A DNA stretch of 64,000 bases from Miltoncostaea sp050250915 (GTDB taxonomy: Bacteria > Actinomycetota > Thermoleophilia > Miltoncostaeales > Miltoncostaeaceae): the NCBI GenBank assembly GCA_050250915.1, contig JBFWNT010000017.1:7757-71756 (forward strand). The letters are read 5' to 3'. The notes under the pieces are model-generated. The model saw nothing but the letters and a program-made list of their open reading frames with translations. It did no database searches and was not told the origin of the DNA. Made by a program: the position numbers and the translations under genes. Shown one piece after another: positions 46,183 through 54,266 of this stretch (the stretch's first letter is position 1; each line of letters starts with the position of its first letter).

Positions 46183-46215
46183 CATCCGTATACGGGTGCG
46201 ATCCGTAGACGGATG
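46183..46215. promoter_or_regulatory. Tandem 16-base dyads in the desaturase/lipid-operon promoter
   Basis: CATCCGTATACGGGTG (46183-46198) and GATCCGTAGACGGATG (46200-46215) are two copies of a TCCGTA-TACGGA-type dyad with centres 17 bases apart. They lie in the 140-base gap between the divergent oxidoreductase and desaturase genes and could be bound side by side by a regulator that senses membrane fluidity or acyl-CoA. Confidence 0.65.
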
Positions 46216-46282
46216 AGGGGCCCCGTGCCGCGGCCCCGCCATCCCCCGCCCACGTCATCCACCGAACCGGAGCCCCCGCCTC

Positions 46283-47224
46283 GTGACCGAGCTCATCGCC
46301 CGCCAGCCGCCCATCGCCACGGTGCGACCCAGCACGAGCATCCCGAGCCGCATCGTCACCCTCGTGGCGGTGCTGGTGCCGCCGATCGGGGTGCTCGCCG
46401 CGATGGGGCTGCTCTGGGACGCGGCCGTGCGGCCCGCGGACGTGGCGATGCTGGTGGTGCTCTACACCCTTTGCGGGCTGGGCATCACGGTGGGCTTCCA
46501 CCGGCTGTTCTCCCACCGGGCGTTCAAGGCCCACCCGGCGGTGCGGGCGGCGCTGGCGATCCTGGGCTCGATGACCATCCAGGGCCCCGTGACCCAGTGG
46601 GTCACCGACCACCGCAAGCACCACGCCCTCTCCGACCGGGAGGGCGACCCCCACTCGCCGCACGGGCGCGACGGGGTGTTCGGCGGGCTCTCCGGGTTCT
46701 TCCACGCCCACATGGGCTGGCTCGTGACCACGAAGGGCATGGAGCGCGGGCGGCGCTACGGGCGCGACCTGTACGACGACCCGCTCATCCGGGGGATCGA
46801 CCGCCTCTACATGCTGTGGGTGGTGCTGTCCCTCGCGATCCCGTTCGCGATCGGGTACGCGGTCGACCCGACGTGGCGGGGCGGCCTGACCGGGCTGGTC
46901 TGGGGCGGCCTGGTGCGCATCTTCCTGTTCCACCACATGACGTGGAGCGTCAACTCGGTGTGCCACACGTTCGGCCGGCGGCCCTACGAGACCGAGGACG
47001 AGAGCCGCAACAACTGGGTCGTGGCGCTGCCGACCTTCGGGGAGGGGTGGCACAACAACCATCACGCCTTCCCCGGCTCGGCGATCCACGGCCTGGGGCG
47101 GCGCCAGGTGGACATGAGCTGGTGGACGATCCGGGGACTCGAGCGGCTCGGGCTGGTGTGGGACGTGAAGGTCCCGACGCGGGAGCGCCTGGCGCGGCGC
47201 GCTCAGGCGCCCTCCTCCGCCTGA
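46283..47224 (+). CDS. Membrane fatty-acid (acyl-CoA) delta-9 desaturase
   Basis: 313 residues with the three histidine boxes HRLFSH (about 73-78), DHRKHH (about 110-115) and HNNHH (about 258-262), plus paired hydrophobic spans at about 25-48, 52-72, 165-185 and 195-213. This is the layout of stearoyl-CoA desaturase-like iron enzymes using O2. It would make the double bond that the divergent Cfa fusion then modifies. GTG start; its last 22 bases overlap the convergent hydrolase gene. Confidence 0.93.
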   Translation: MTELIARQPPIATVRPSTSIPSRIVTLVAVLVPPIGVLAAMGLLWDAAVRPADVAMLVVLYTLCGLGITVGFHRLFSHRAFKAHPAVRAALAILGSMTIQGPVTQWVTDHRKHHALSDREGDPHSPHGRDGVFGGLSGFFHAHMGWLVTTKGMERGRRYGRDLYDDPLIRGIDRLYMLWVVLSLAIPFAIGYAVDPTWRGGLTGLVWGGLVRIFLFHHMTWSVNSVCHTFGRRPYETEDESRNNWVVALPTFGEGWHNNHHAFPGSAIHGLGRRQVDMSWWTIRGLERLGLVWDVKVPTRERLARRAQAPSSA

Positions 47225-47796
47225 AAGCGGGCCACCTCGGCCGACACCAGGCGCGCCCAGGTGCGGGCGCGCGGCGCGGGCACGGGCCGGCCCCCGACGC
47301 GCAGGGCGATGGGGTGCACCGCGCCGCGGATGAGGTGGTACGTGGCCGGCACGCCCGCCGCCCGCACCCGCTCGTACCCGCGGCGCGAGCTGCGCGGGCT
47401 GATGCCCGGCACGCCGGGGATCCACCCGTCGAGCGAGCCCTGGATGACCGCCAGCCGCTTGCCCCGCAGCCCGTCGACCGGCAGCCGGTCGGGGATCCAC
47501 GGCGCCAGGCCGACCACGCCGGCCACGGCCGGGTGCCCCGACGCGCCGATCGACACGGCGCCGCCCATGGAGAACCCGATCAGCAGCGCCGGCCCCCCGT
47601 CCGGCGCCGCGGCGTCCAGGGCGGAGAGCGCGTCCTCGATACACGAATCCAGCCGGTTCCAGCTCTTCGTGCGGTAGCGCACCTCGTGGAACGCGACACC
47701 CGGGTGCTCGGGCGCGATGCGGTCCACCAGCCACTCGATCGATGCGCTCCAGTCGCCGGGCACGACGCCCGCGGCGCCGCCGTTGACGCACACCAC
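47203..47796 (-). CDS. Alpha/beta hydrolase-like protein
   Basis: 197 residues. CVNGGAAGV (about 3-11) stands where the oxyanion strand is expected, the nucleophile elbow is LIGFSMGGAVS (Ser about 77), and the terminal HLIRGAVHPIALR provides His. The Asp of a catalytic triad is probably in GSLDGWIPG (about 117-125). The best start is one of two consecutive GTG codons (47796 or 47793) after a GGAGGAGG run; the frame extends upstream without a start. Substrate unknown. Confidence 0.75.
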   Translation of the reverse strand: MVCVNGGAAGVVPGDWSASIEWLVDRIAPEHPGVAFHEVRYRTKSWNRLDSCIEDALSALDAAAPDGGPALLIGFSMGGAVSIGASGHPAVAGVVGLAPWIPDRLPVDGLRGKRLAVIQGSLDGWIPGVPGISPRSSRRGYERVRAAGVPATYHLIRGAVHPIALRVGGRPVPAPRARTWARLVSAEVARFQAEEGA

Positions 47797-47852
47797 CGGC
47801 AGCCCCTCCTCCGGGCCGGTGCGGCGGATCGCGGCGCCGCTCGCGAGCGGGG

Positions 47853-48176
47853 CTACCGCCGCAGGAACAGCCCGGCCGCCCCCACGGCCGCGAACCCCAG
47901 CGTCATCGCCAGGACCTTCGGCCGGCCGCGGCCGTAGCGGGCGGCGTCGGAGAGGTCGAACGCGATGCGCGTCGCGAGCGGCAGGCGGGGGTCGGACGCG
48001 GCGACCAGCGCGATGCCGCTCGCCACGTCGCGGATGCCGAGCGCACGGATCTCGGACGGCGTGGTCCCGCACAGGTCGGCCATCCGCTCGGTCCGGCCGA
48101 ACGCGAGGGCCACCCAGACGGCGCAACCCCCGGCGACGACCCGCGCCCATGTCCGCTGCGTGATCCGGTCCACCAT
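47853..48176 (-). CDS. Small membrane protein of unknown function
   Basis: 107 residues with two clear hydrophobic segments (about 12-27 and 88-104) and a semi-polar middle GIRDVASGIALVAASD (about 47-62), where related DUF-type proteins have a third span. Conserved-looking GIRDV is reminiscent of DUF4267-type proteins. It precedes the alpha/beta hydrolase and follows the L,D-transpeptidase in the same direction, with a 30-base gap to the latter. Confidence 0.6.
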   Translation of the reverse strand: MVDRITQRTWARVVAGGCAVWVALAFGRTERMADLCGTTPSEIRALGIRDVASGIALVAASDPRLPLATRIAFDLSDAARYGRGRPKVLAMTLGFAAVGAAGLFLRR

Positions 48177-48206
48177 CCGAGGATACGGACGGGGCGCCGG
48201 GGCGGT

Positions 48207-48935
48207 TCAGGATCGGTCGATCACGACCGGCGTGCCGGCGCGCGCGTAGCGTGCGGCCACCGCGAGCTCCGGCTCGCCCAGGATCACGCAGCCGAAGCTG
48301 CTCGGCTGCCCGACGCGCCAGCCGCGCCCGGTGCCGGTGCCGTGGATCGCGACCAGGCCGTCGCCGCCCATGAACCGCTTCAGCACGTTGGAGTGGGCGG
48401 TGAGCGTCAGCGTCCAGGCGCCATACACCGAGCGCCAGGCGGGGACCGTGGGCACCGGGTCCTGGATGGCGAACCGCCCGACGGGGGTCGGCGTGCCGGG
48501 CCGGCCGATGCCGGCGGGGAAGCGGTGCAGCAGGACGGCCCCGCGCCAGATCTCCAGGCGCCGCGAGCCCAGGTGGACCTCGAAGCGCACGCGGGTGCCG
48601 CTCAGGCGGACCCGGTCGGCCCGCACCCAGCCCGCCGTGCCGTTCGGGCGGATCGGCAGCTGCACCCGCACCCAGTCGCGGCCGCCGTGGTCGGTGTGGC
48701 GGCCGGTCACCAGCAGGCGCTGCGCCGACCCCGTGTAGGCCGTCGCGCCGCGGAGGGGCATGATGCGCCGCGCACCCCGGCGAGGCGCGCCGTACGCGGT
48801 GGTGGGGAGCACGACGCGGGCCGTCAGCACCGGCGTGGCGCGCTCCTGCGCCGTCGCCGGAGCGGCGCCCGCCACCGGCGCGAGCGACAGCGCGGCCACC
48901 GCGAGGCCCGCCCCGAAAGTCCAAAACCTCCACAT
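48207..48935 (-). CDS. Exported L,D-transpeptidase (YkuD domain)
   Basis: 242 residues. Signal peptide to about residue 25 (GAAPATA), an SH3-like region (TAYTGSAQRLLVTGRHTDHGGRDWVRVQ, landmarks about 65-92), then the YkuD catalytic domain with IHGTGTGR (about 195-202) and SSFGCV (about 210-215), providing the His and the nucleophile Cys. It forms 3-3 peptidoglycan crosslinks or attaches proteins to the wall. ATG at 48935; a divergent FapA-like gene starts within about 60 bases, so promoters overlap. Confidence 0.92.
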   Translation of the reverse strand: MWRFWTFGAGLAVAALSLAPVAGAAPATAQERATPVLTARVVLPTTAYGAPRRGARRIMPLRGATAYTGSAQRLLVTGRHTDHGGRDWVRVQLPIRPNGTAGWVRADRVRLSGTRVRFEVHLGSRRLEIWRGAVLLHRFPAGIGRPGTPTPVGRFAIQDPVPTVPAWRSVYGAWTLTLTAHSNVLKRFMGGDGLVAIHGTGTGRGWRVGQPSSFGCVILGEPELAVAARYARAGTPVVIDRS

Positions 48936-48997
48936 GCCTATAGAGGTCGTCCGCCCCGCTCCGGGGCTTGAGTGAGATCCCTCTACGGCACCCGGTC

Positions 48998-50209
48998 ATG
49001 CAGTGCGTGACTGCCGATGGACCCGTCGTGACCGCTCCGCCCATCACCTGGATCCCGGCGCTCGCCGCGGGCGACCCGGCGGACGTGGAGGCGGGCACCC
49101 TCCTCGGCGTCGGGTCCCACGGGGCGGCCGACCGGGTGGGCGACGGCGCGATCGCGGTGCTGCGGCCCGGCGGGCGCGTGGAGGTCCGGGCCGCACGGGA
49201 CGGCGTCCCGAGCCTCTCCCCCGACGGGGTGGTGGTGGGGCGCCGGCACGAGCGCCCGGGCGTGACGGACGGCGTGGTGCGCGGCGCGCTCCGGGTCGAG
49301 GGGCACATCGGCGCCGGGCGGGCGCTGCGCGCGACGGGTCCGATGCGGGTGGAGGGCGACGTCGACCGCGCGGAGGTGCGCGCCGGCGGCGAGCTGCACC
49401 TGGAGGGGCGCGCCACCGGAGCCGACCTCTCCGGCGGCGCCCTCGCGGCGCTGCGGATGCAGCTGCACGACCCGCTGCGTGGCATGGCCGGCCAGCTCGA
49501 CGATCTGGTGCTGGCGGCCGCGAACCTGCTGGCGGCGGCGTCGGCGCGGGGGCGCGTGATCTCGCCGGCGCGGGCGCTGCGGGCGCTCGCCGAGGGGCGC
49601 CACGCCGGGCTGGAGGAGCGGCTGGCGGGCGCGCGCGCCGAGGTGGCCGCCGCCCGGCGGGTGTGGCCGGAGGGCTGCGCGGGCCTGGCCGCGGCGCTGG
49701 AGGTGGCACACGAGGCGGTGGCCGGGGCCGAGGTGGAGGCCGGCGGTCCGGTGGATCCGCTGGGCGATCTGCTGGCGGCCGCCGGGTTCCTGGCCGCGGC
49801 GATGCCGTCGCGGCGCGCGGTGGCGCCGGTCGGCGCCCGCGTGCGGGCCGCGGTGGGCTGCACCATCGCCACCGCCGGGCCGCTGCGGGTGCTGGGCTCC
49901 GGCGCGACCGATTGCGACCTGGACGTCGGCGGCGACCTCCACGCGGTGGGTCCCGGCGGGGGCGTGCGCGGCGGCACGGTGCGGGTGGCCGGGCGGGTGC
50001 GGGTGGGCGAGCTGGCGTCGCGCCGGGGCGCGCCGCTGCGGATCGCGCTCGACGCCGGCGGCACGGCCGACGACGTGCTGGTGGCCGACGTGGTCGGCGC
50101 CGGCGTGGAGGTCGCCGCCGGCGGTCGGACGCTCCGCTTCGACCGGCGCCGCACCGGCGTGCGGGTGGGGCTCGCCGGGGGCCGCCCGGTGCTGGCGGCG
50201 GCGGCCTAG
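48998..50209 (+). CDS. FapA/DUF342-like polymer-forming protein
   Basis: 403 residues from the ATG at 48998 (TTG 48968 and GTG 48971 lie upstream and would add up to ten). The middle and end are built of short hydrophobic beta steps (VRGALRVEGHIGAGRALRATGPMRVEGDVDRAEVRAGGELHLEGRATG; landmarks LRVEGHIG, MRVEGDV, LHLEGRAT) like a right-handed beta helix. A helical coiled-coil insert lies at about 150-230. DUF342/FapA proteins assemble polymers and are found in several bacterial lineages; function in this organism is unknown. It is divergent from the L,D-transpeptidase gene. Confidence 0.68.
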   Translation: MQCVTADGPVVTAPPITWIPALAAGDPADVEAGTLLGVGSHGAADRVGDGAIAVLRPGGRVEVRAARDGVPSLSPDGVVVGRRHERPGVTDGVVRGALRVEGHIGAGRALRATGPMRVEGDVDRAEVRAGGELHLEGRATGADLSGGALAALRMQLHDPLRGMAGQLDDLVLAAANLLAAASARGRVISPARALRALAEGRHAGLEERLAGARAEVAAARRVWPEGCAGLAAALEVAHEAVAGAEVEAGGPVDPLGDLLAAAGFLAAAMPSRRAVAPVGARVRAAVGCTIATAGPLRVLGSGATDCDLDVGGDLHAVGPGGGVRGGTVRVAGRVRVGELASRRGAPLRIALDAGGTADDVLVADVVGAGVEVAAGGRTLRFDRRRTGVRVGLAGGRPVLAAAA

Positions 50210-50216
50210 CCGGCGG

Positions 50217-50954
50217 CTACGGCGTGCGCCGCCGAAGGGTGGCGGCGCCCAGCGCCAGCGACAGCAGGGTGACGCCGGCCACCACGGCCACGTCGATCCA
50301 GAACCCGGCGCCCAGGTCGCCGGGCCGCGTGGCCCGCTCCAGCGCGTCGTACGCGTAGGTCAGCGGCAGCACCGCCGAGATCGCCTCGAGCCAGCCCGCC
50401 ATCTCGTCGCGCGCGACGAACAGGCCGCACAGCAGCAGCTGGGGCAACACGATGGCCGGCATGAACTGGACCGCCTGGAACTCGCTCTGGGCGAACGCGC
50501 TCACGAACAGCCCCAGCGTGACGCCCAGCAGGGCGTTCGCCAGCGCCAGGGCCACCAGCAGCCACGGCGAGCGGGCGGTGTCGAGCCCCAGCGGCCCGAG
50601 CGTCACGACCGCCAGCACGATGGTCTGGACCAGCGCGACCAGCGCGAACGCCACGCCGTAGCCGGCCAGCAGGTCGAGCTTGCCCACGGGCATGCTCATC
50701 AGCCGCTCGAGCGTCCCCGACGTGCGCTCGCGGAGCATCGCGATGGACGTGACGATGAACAGGGTGATGAACGGGATCAGCCCGAGCATCGGCGCGGCGA
50801 TGCGGTCGAACGTGCCCGGCTGCCCGTCGAACGCGTAGCGCAGGATCACCATCAGCACGCACGGCACCACCAGCAGCAGCGCGATGGTGCGCGGGTCGCG
50901 CCGCAGCTGGCGCAGCACCCGCTCGGCGATCGCCCACGTCGTGCGCGCGCTCAC
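50217..50954 (-). CDS. ABC-2 type exporter permease
   Basis: 245 residues. ABC-2 membrane pattern with six spans: after a cytoplasmic start (RVLRQLRRDPRT), spans at about 22-40, 55-75, 95-118, 130-152, 165-185 and 220-240. The segment RERTSGTLERLMSMPV (about 77-92) is the characteristic first cytoplasmic loop of ABC-2 permeases. GTG overlaps the ATPase stop (GTGA). Partner of the 50951-51694 ATPase, likely drug or lipid export. Confidence 0.92.
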   Translation of the reverse strand: MSARTTWAIAERVLRQLRRDPRTIALLLVVPCVLMVILRYAFDGQPGTFDRIAAPMLGLIPFITLFIVTSIAMLRERTSGTLERLMSMPVGKLDLLAGYGVAFALVALVQTIVLAVVTLGPLGLDTARSPWLLVALALANALLGVTLGLFVSAFAQSEFQAVQFMPAIVLPQLLLCGLFVARDEMAGWLEAISAVLPLTYAYDALERATRPGDLGAGFWIDVAVVAGVTLLSLALGAATLRRRTP

Positions 50955-51694
50955 CGGTCCGCCCCGGCCGGGTCGATGAGGCGCAGGAAGGCCTCGCCCA
51001 GGTCGTGGACGCCGGTCTGCGCGCGCAGCTCGTCGGGGCTCTCGACGGCCACCAGACCGCCCTCGCGCATCAGCACCAGCAGGTCGCACTCGGCGGCTTC
51101 GTCCATCACGTGGCTCGACACCAGCAGCGTCACGCCGGCGCCGGCCAGCTCGTGGAAGGTGCGCCACAGGTCGCGCCGCAGCAGCGGGTCGAGGCCCACG
51201 GTGGGCTCGTCCAGCACCAGCAGGCGCGGCGCGCCGAGGAGGGCGACCGCCAAGGACACCCGCGTGCGCTGGCCGCCCGACATGGCGGCCACCGGCTGGT
51301 CGTCGCGGTCGGCCAGGCCCACCGTGGCCATCACGCGGGCGGCGTCGCCGGGCGGCGCGCCCAGCAGGCGCGCGAAGTGCCGCACGTTCTCGCCCGCGGT
51401 CAGGTCGGCGTACACCGACGGCGCCTGCGTGACGTAGCCCACCTCCCGGCGCAGGGCGGGGTGACCGGCGGGGCGCCCGAGCACCGTCACCTCGCCGCCC
51501 GCGACCCGCTGCACGCCCACGATCGCGCGCATCAGGGTGCTCTTGCCGCAGCCGCTCGGGCCGAGCAGTCCCGTGACGCGCCCCTCCGGGATCCGCAGCG
51601 CGAGGTCCCGCAGCACGGGCCGGCCCCCGCGCGTCACGTCCAGGCCGTCCACCACGACCGCGTCGGTGGCTAGGGGCGGGTGCGTTCGATCCAT
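50951..51694 (-). CDS. ABC exporter ATPase
   Basis: 247 residues. Walker A GPSGCGKST (about 44-52), Q-loop YVTQAPSVYADLTAGENV (about 88-105), signature MSGGQRTRVSLAVALL (about 138-153), Walker B LLVLDEPTVGLDPLLRR and switch LLVSSHVMDEAAECD. It looks like a drug/lipid exporter ATPase of the DrrA/YhcH class. ATG at 51694 lies inside the end of the XamI gene (25-base overlap), so translation is coupled to the restriction genes. The permease follows with a GTGA overlap. Confidence 0.93.
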   Translation of the reverse strand: MDRTHPPLATDAVVVDGLDVTRGGRPVLRDLALRIPEGRVTGLLGPSGCGKSTLMRAIVGVQRVAGGEVTVLGRPAGHPALRREVGYVTQAPSVYADLTAGENVRHFARLLGAPPGDAARVMATVGLADRDDQPVAAMSGGQRTRVSLAVALLGAPRLLVLDEPTVGLDPLLRRDLWRTFHELAGAGVTLLVSSHVMDEAAECDLLVLMREGGLVAVESPDELRAQTGVHDLGEAFLRLIDPAGADR

Positions 51695-52596
51695 GCGAGG
51701 AGATCCCCGAGACGGTGGGCCCAGAACAGGGTGAGCCCGTCCGCCTGGGCCTCGGCGAGCGGCGCCGCCTTGTAGACGCCGGCGAGCACGGCGGCCGGGA
51801 CGACCTGGTCGCGCCCGAAGATCTCCAGCCACTTGACCGCCTTCACGGCGGCGTCGTTGTTGACCCGCTTGTACGAGTTGGTGCTGGAGTTCGACACCTT
51901 GCACTCGAGCGGCATGCGGCGGCGGTCCCAGAGGCCGATGACCAGGTCGGCCTTGCGCCCGCCGAAGTCGACCTCGTGGCAGAACTCCCCCGGCCCCGGC
52001 GCGTCCTCGAGGGTGCGGATGGTCGACGGCGGCGGCACGCGCCGGAACCCGGCGTCCATGAGGGCCGCGGCCACCGCGCCCTCCTGGTCGAGCTTGGCGT
52101 TGCTGCGCCGCAGCGTGCGCGTGCGCTCGGTGGCGAGCAGGACGGCGGTGGACAGCACGGCCGCCTGCCGCTCGGGCTCGGTGGCCTCCCGCTCCTCGGC
52201 GAACCACGGGAAGCGCTGCGTGTCGAGGCCCAGCAGCACGGTGTCGACGATCCGCGCCGCCGCGTCGGGGTCCTTGCGCAGGCGCGTGCGCGACAGGGTG
52301 GTCCGCGCCAGCACGGTCAGGTCGTCCTCCGAGACGAACGGGCCCGCGCAGAACCGCAGGGCCTCCAGCAGCGGGGCCTCGGTGACCACCTCCACCGCCC
52401 GCTCCTGGAGCTGTAGCAGGTCCACGGTCAGCTCGATCAGGTCGTTGACCGTGCCGAGGTACTGGTCGAGGTATTCCCGGTACTGGTCGACCGGCTCCTC
52501 GCCGCGCTCGCGCCGGAAGCTGTCCATGGCCGCATCGACGGCCGCGTCGAGCTGCCCGGCCGTCCACCGCGGCGGCGCGACGAAGGTGGCGCTCAT
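51670..52596 (-). CDS. Restriction endonuclease, XamI family
   Basis: 308 residues. The C-terminal half has the PD-(D/E)xK-like core KADLVIGLWDRRRMPLECKVSNS (landmarks ADLVIG and ECKVSNS, about 227-248), followed by STNSYKRVNNDAAVKAVKWLEIFG, which I recognise as the XamI family pattern. XamI recognises GTCGAC; that specificity here is inference from the family only. ATG overlaps the methyltransferase stop (ATGA), so both are coupled. Its 3' end overlaps the ABC exporter start by 25 bases. Confidence 0.82.
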   Translation of the reverse strand: MSATFVAPPRWTAGQLDAAVDAAMDSFRRERGEEPVDQYREYLDQYLGTVNDLIELTVDLLQLQERAVEVVTEAPLLEALRFCAGPFVSEDDLTVLARTTLSRTRLRKDPDAAARIVDTVLLGLDTQRFPWFAEEREATEPERQAAVLSTAVLLATERTRTLRRSNAKLDQEGAVAAALMDAGFRRVPPPSTIRTLEDAPGPGEFCHEVDFGGRKADLVIGLWDRRRMPLECKVSNSSTNSYKRVNNDAAVKAVKWLEIFGRDQVVPAAVLAGVYKAAPLAEAQADGLTLFWAHRLGDLLAWIERTRP

Positions 52597-54200
52597 CCGG
52601 CCGCCAGGAAGGGGTCGGGCACGGCAAGGCGCTCCATCTCGCGCGGCTCGAACTTCGTGAGGCCGCCGGCGTAGGTGCGCCCGTCCTGCACGGAGACGGT
52701 GCGGCGCAGGCTCTCGACCAGTCGCGCCAGCACCGGCTCGGGCAGCTCGGCGCGCGGGTAGAGGCCGTGGGCGATGTTGATGTGCCGCGCCCCGGCGACG
52801 TTGCGGGTGAAGGCCGGGGGCCGGCGCGCCATATAGGTCGCCAGGATCGGCGCGGGGCGCCGCAGCCCCACCGACCACCACGCCCGGCGGGTCCGCGCGA
52901 TGTAGCCGTCGTGGGCGCCCGCGCGGCGGGCGTCGCGCAGGAAGCGCTCCACGCGGCGGCGGTCCTCGGGCGCGAACACGTCGAGCTCGGCCGGAAGGTC
53001 GACCACCAGCCGCAGGTGCGCGGTGCTCGTCAGGGTGCGGCCGGCGTCGAAGATCTCCCGCGCGCGGGTGACGGTGGGGAAGAGGACCTCGTCGGGCAGG
53101 TCGGCCTCGCCGGCGCGGACGACCCACGTGGCGTTGCGGCCCGTCACGGCGCCGCGGTGCACGCGGCACAACTCGCCGAGCTCCACGTGGTCGGGCGGGA
53201 TCGCCCGCGGGGCGCGCGTGAGCGGGGTCCAGCGGCGCGCCTCGCGCAGGCGGTCGGCGGCCACCTCGCGGCCGCCCTCCAGGTCGCCCAGGCCGGCGAC
53301 GTCGGCCACCCGCCGCAGGCGCACCGCCGCGGGCGGTCGCGGGGGCGTGGGGACGGCGAAGCACGTGATCGCGGCCGTGACCGTCGCGTCCTCGAACGGG
53401 GTGGCGGTGGGCTCGACCACGTGGATCGCCCGGCCGCCGAGGGGGCCGAGCAGCAGGTCGCGCACGAGGCGGCCGTAGTTGGTGTCGAGCCACTCGGACG
53501 ACGTGATGAACGCCCCCGCGTCGCCCGGCTGGAGCCGCCCGGCGGTGGCCAGGAAGAAGTGGACGTGGAGACCCGCGAGACGGCTCGCCTCGAGCCCGTG
53601 GGAGCGCGCCGCCAGGGACAGCCAGTCCTTCCACACCGGCGCGATCTGGTGGTGCCGCACGTACGGCGGGTTGCCGAGGTAGAGGGTGGCGCCGTCGGCC
53701 CGGCCGAGGTCGGCGGTGCGGTAGTCGTCGACGACCACCCGGGACCGGTCCGCCAGCCCGGCGGCGGCCAGGTGGCCGCGGCAGACGAGGGCGGCGAGCG
53801 GGTCGCGCTCGACCGCGACGATCGCGGCCCGGGGGAAGCGGCGGCCCGCCGCGACGGAAAAGCGGCCGGAGCCGGCGCCGGGGTCGACCACGCGCCCGGG
53901 GCCGGGCCGCCGCGCGGCCCAGGCCACCATCGCGTCGACGATCGGCGGCGGCGTGTACGTGGCCCCGTCGGGGCGCCGGCGCTCGGGGCCGCGCAGCCGG
54001 CAGAACGCCGCGCCGAGGGGGTCGTCGCCCTCCGCGACGGCGGCCCGCAGCGCCGCGACGCCGTCCGGCGGGGGCTCCGCGGCGCGCGCCAGTCCGGTCT
54101 CGGCGTCCGACCATCCGGGGACGTCCCGCGCGCCGAGCGCGAGGGCGGCGCCGGCGAGCGCCGGCTCGGTGGTGATCCCGTCGCCGGGGGACCCGGACAT
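52593..54200 (-). CDS. Type II N6-adenine DNA methyltransferase (XamI-system)
   Basis: 535 residues. The SAM motif VVDPGAGSGRFSVAAGR (about 102-118) and catalytic NPPY in YLGNPPYVRHHQ (about 180-191) are separated as in gamma-class enzymes, and TYTPPPIVDAMV (about 80-91) precedes the SAM site as in Eco57I-like methyltransferases. The C-terminal half is a recognition domain of about 250 residues, with GAVTGRNATWVV and FTRNVAGARHINIAHG-like segments. It should protect the site cut by the overlapping XamI-type nuclease. ATG at 54200 has a GGAGG that abuts it, so the start is tentative; a GTG at 54173 is not in a better context. Confidence 0.9.
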   Translation of the reverse strand: MSGSPGDGITTEPALAGAALALGARDVPGWSDAETGLARAAEPPPDGVAALRAAVAEGDDPLGAAFCRLRGPERRRPDGATYTPPPIVDAMVAWAARRPGPGRVVDPGAGSGRFSVAAGRRFPRAAIVAVERDPLAALVCRGHLAAAGLADRSRVVVDDYRTADLGRADGATLYLGNPPYVRHHQIAPVWKDWLSLAARSHGLEASRLAGLHVHFFLATAGRLQPGDAGAFITSSEWLDTNYGRLVRDLLLGPLGGRAIHVVEPTATPFEDATVTAAITCFAVPTPPRPPAAVRLRRVADVAGLGDLEGGREVAADRLREARRWTPLTRAPRAIPPDHVELGELCRVHRGAVTGRNATWVVRAGEADLPDEVLFPTVTRAREIFDAGRTLTSTAHLRLVVDLPAELDVFAPEDRRRVERFLRDARRAGAHDGYIARTRRAWWSVGLRRPAPILATYMARRPPAFTRNVAGARHINIAHGLYPRAELPEPVLARLVESLRRTVSVQDGRTYAGGLTKFEPREMERLAVPDPFLAAG

Positions 54201-54266
54201 CCTCCGGAGGGTAGGAGCGACGGCGGACGTTGCCCTGCGCCCGTCCGCTCGTACAGACTCCCGGCG

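Noticed and set aside
47203..50154. 983-codon minus-strand frame spanning several genes
   Set aside because: Only its 3' end (alpha/beta hydrolase) has motifs; the rest is low-complexity antisense to the FapA-like gene and off-frame to the transpeptidase.
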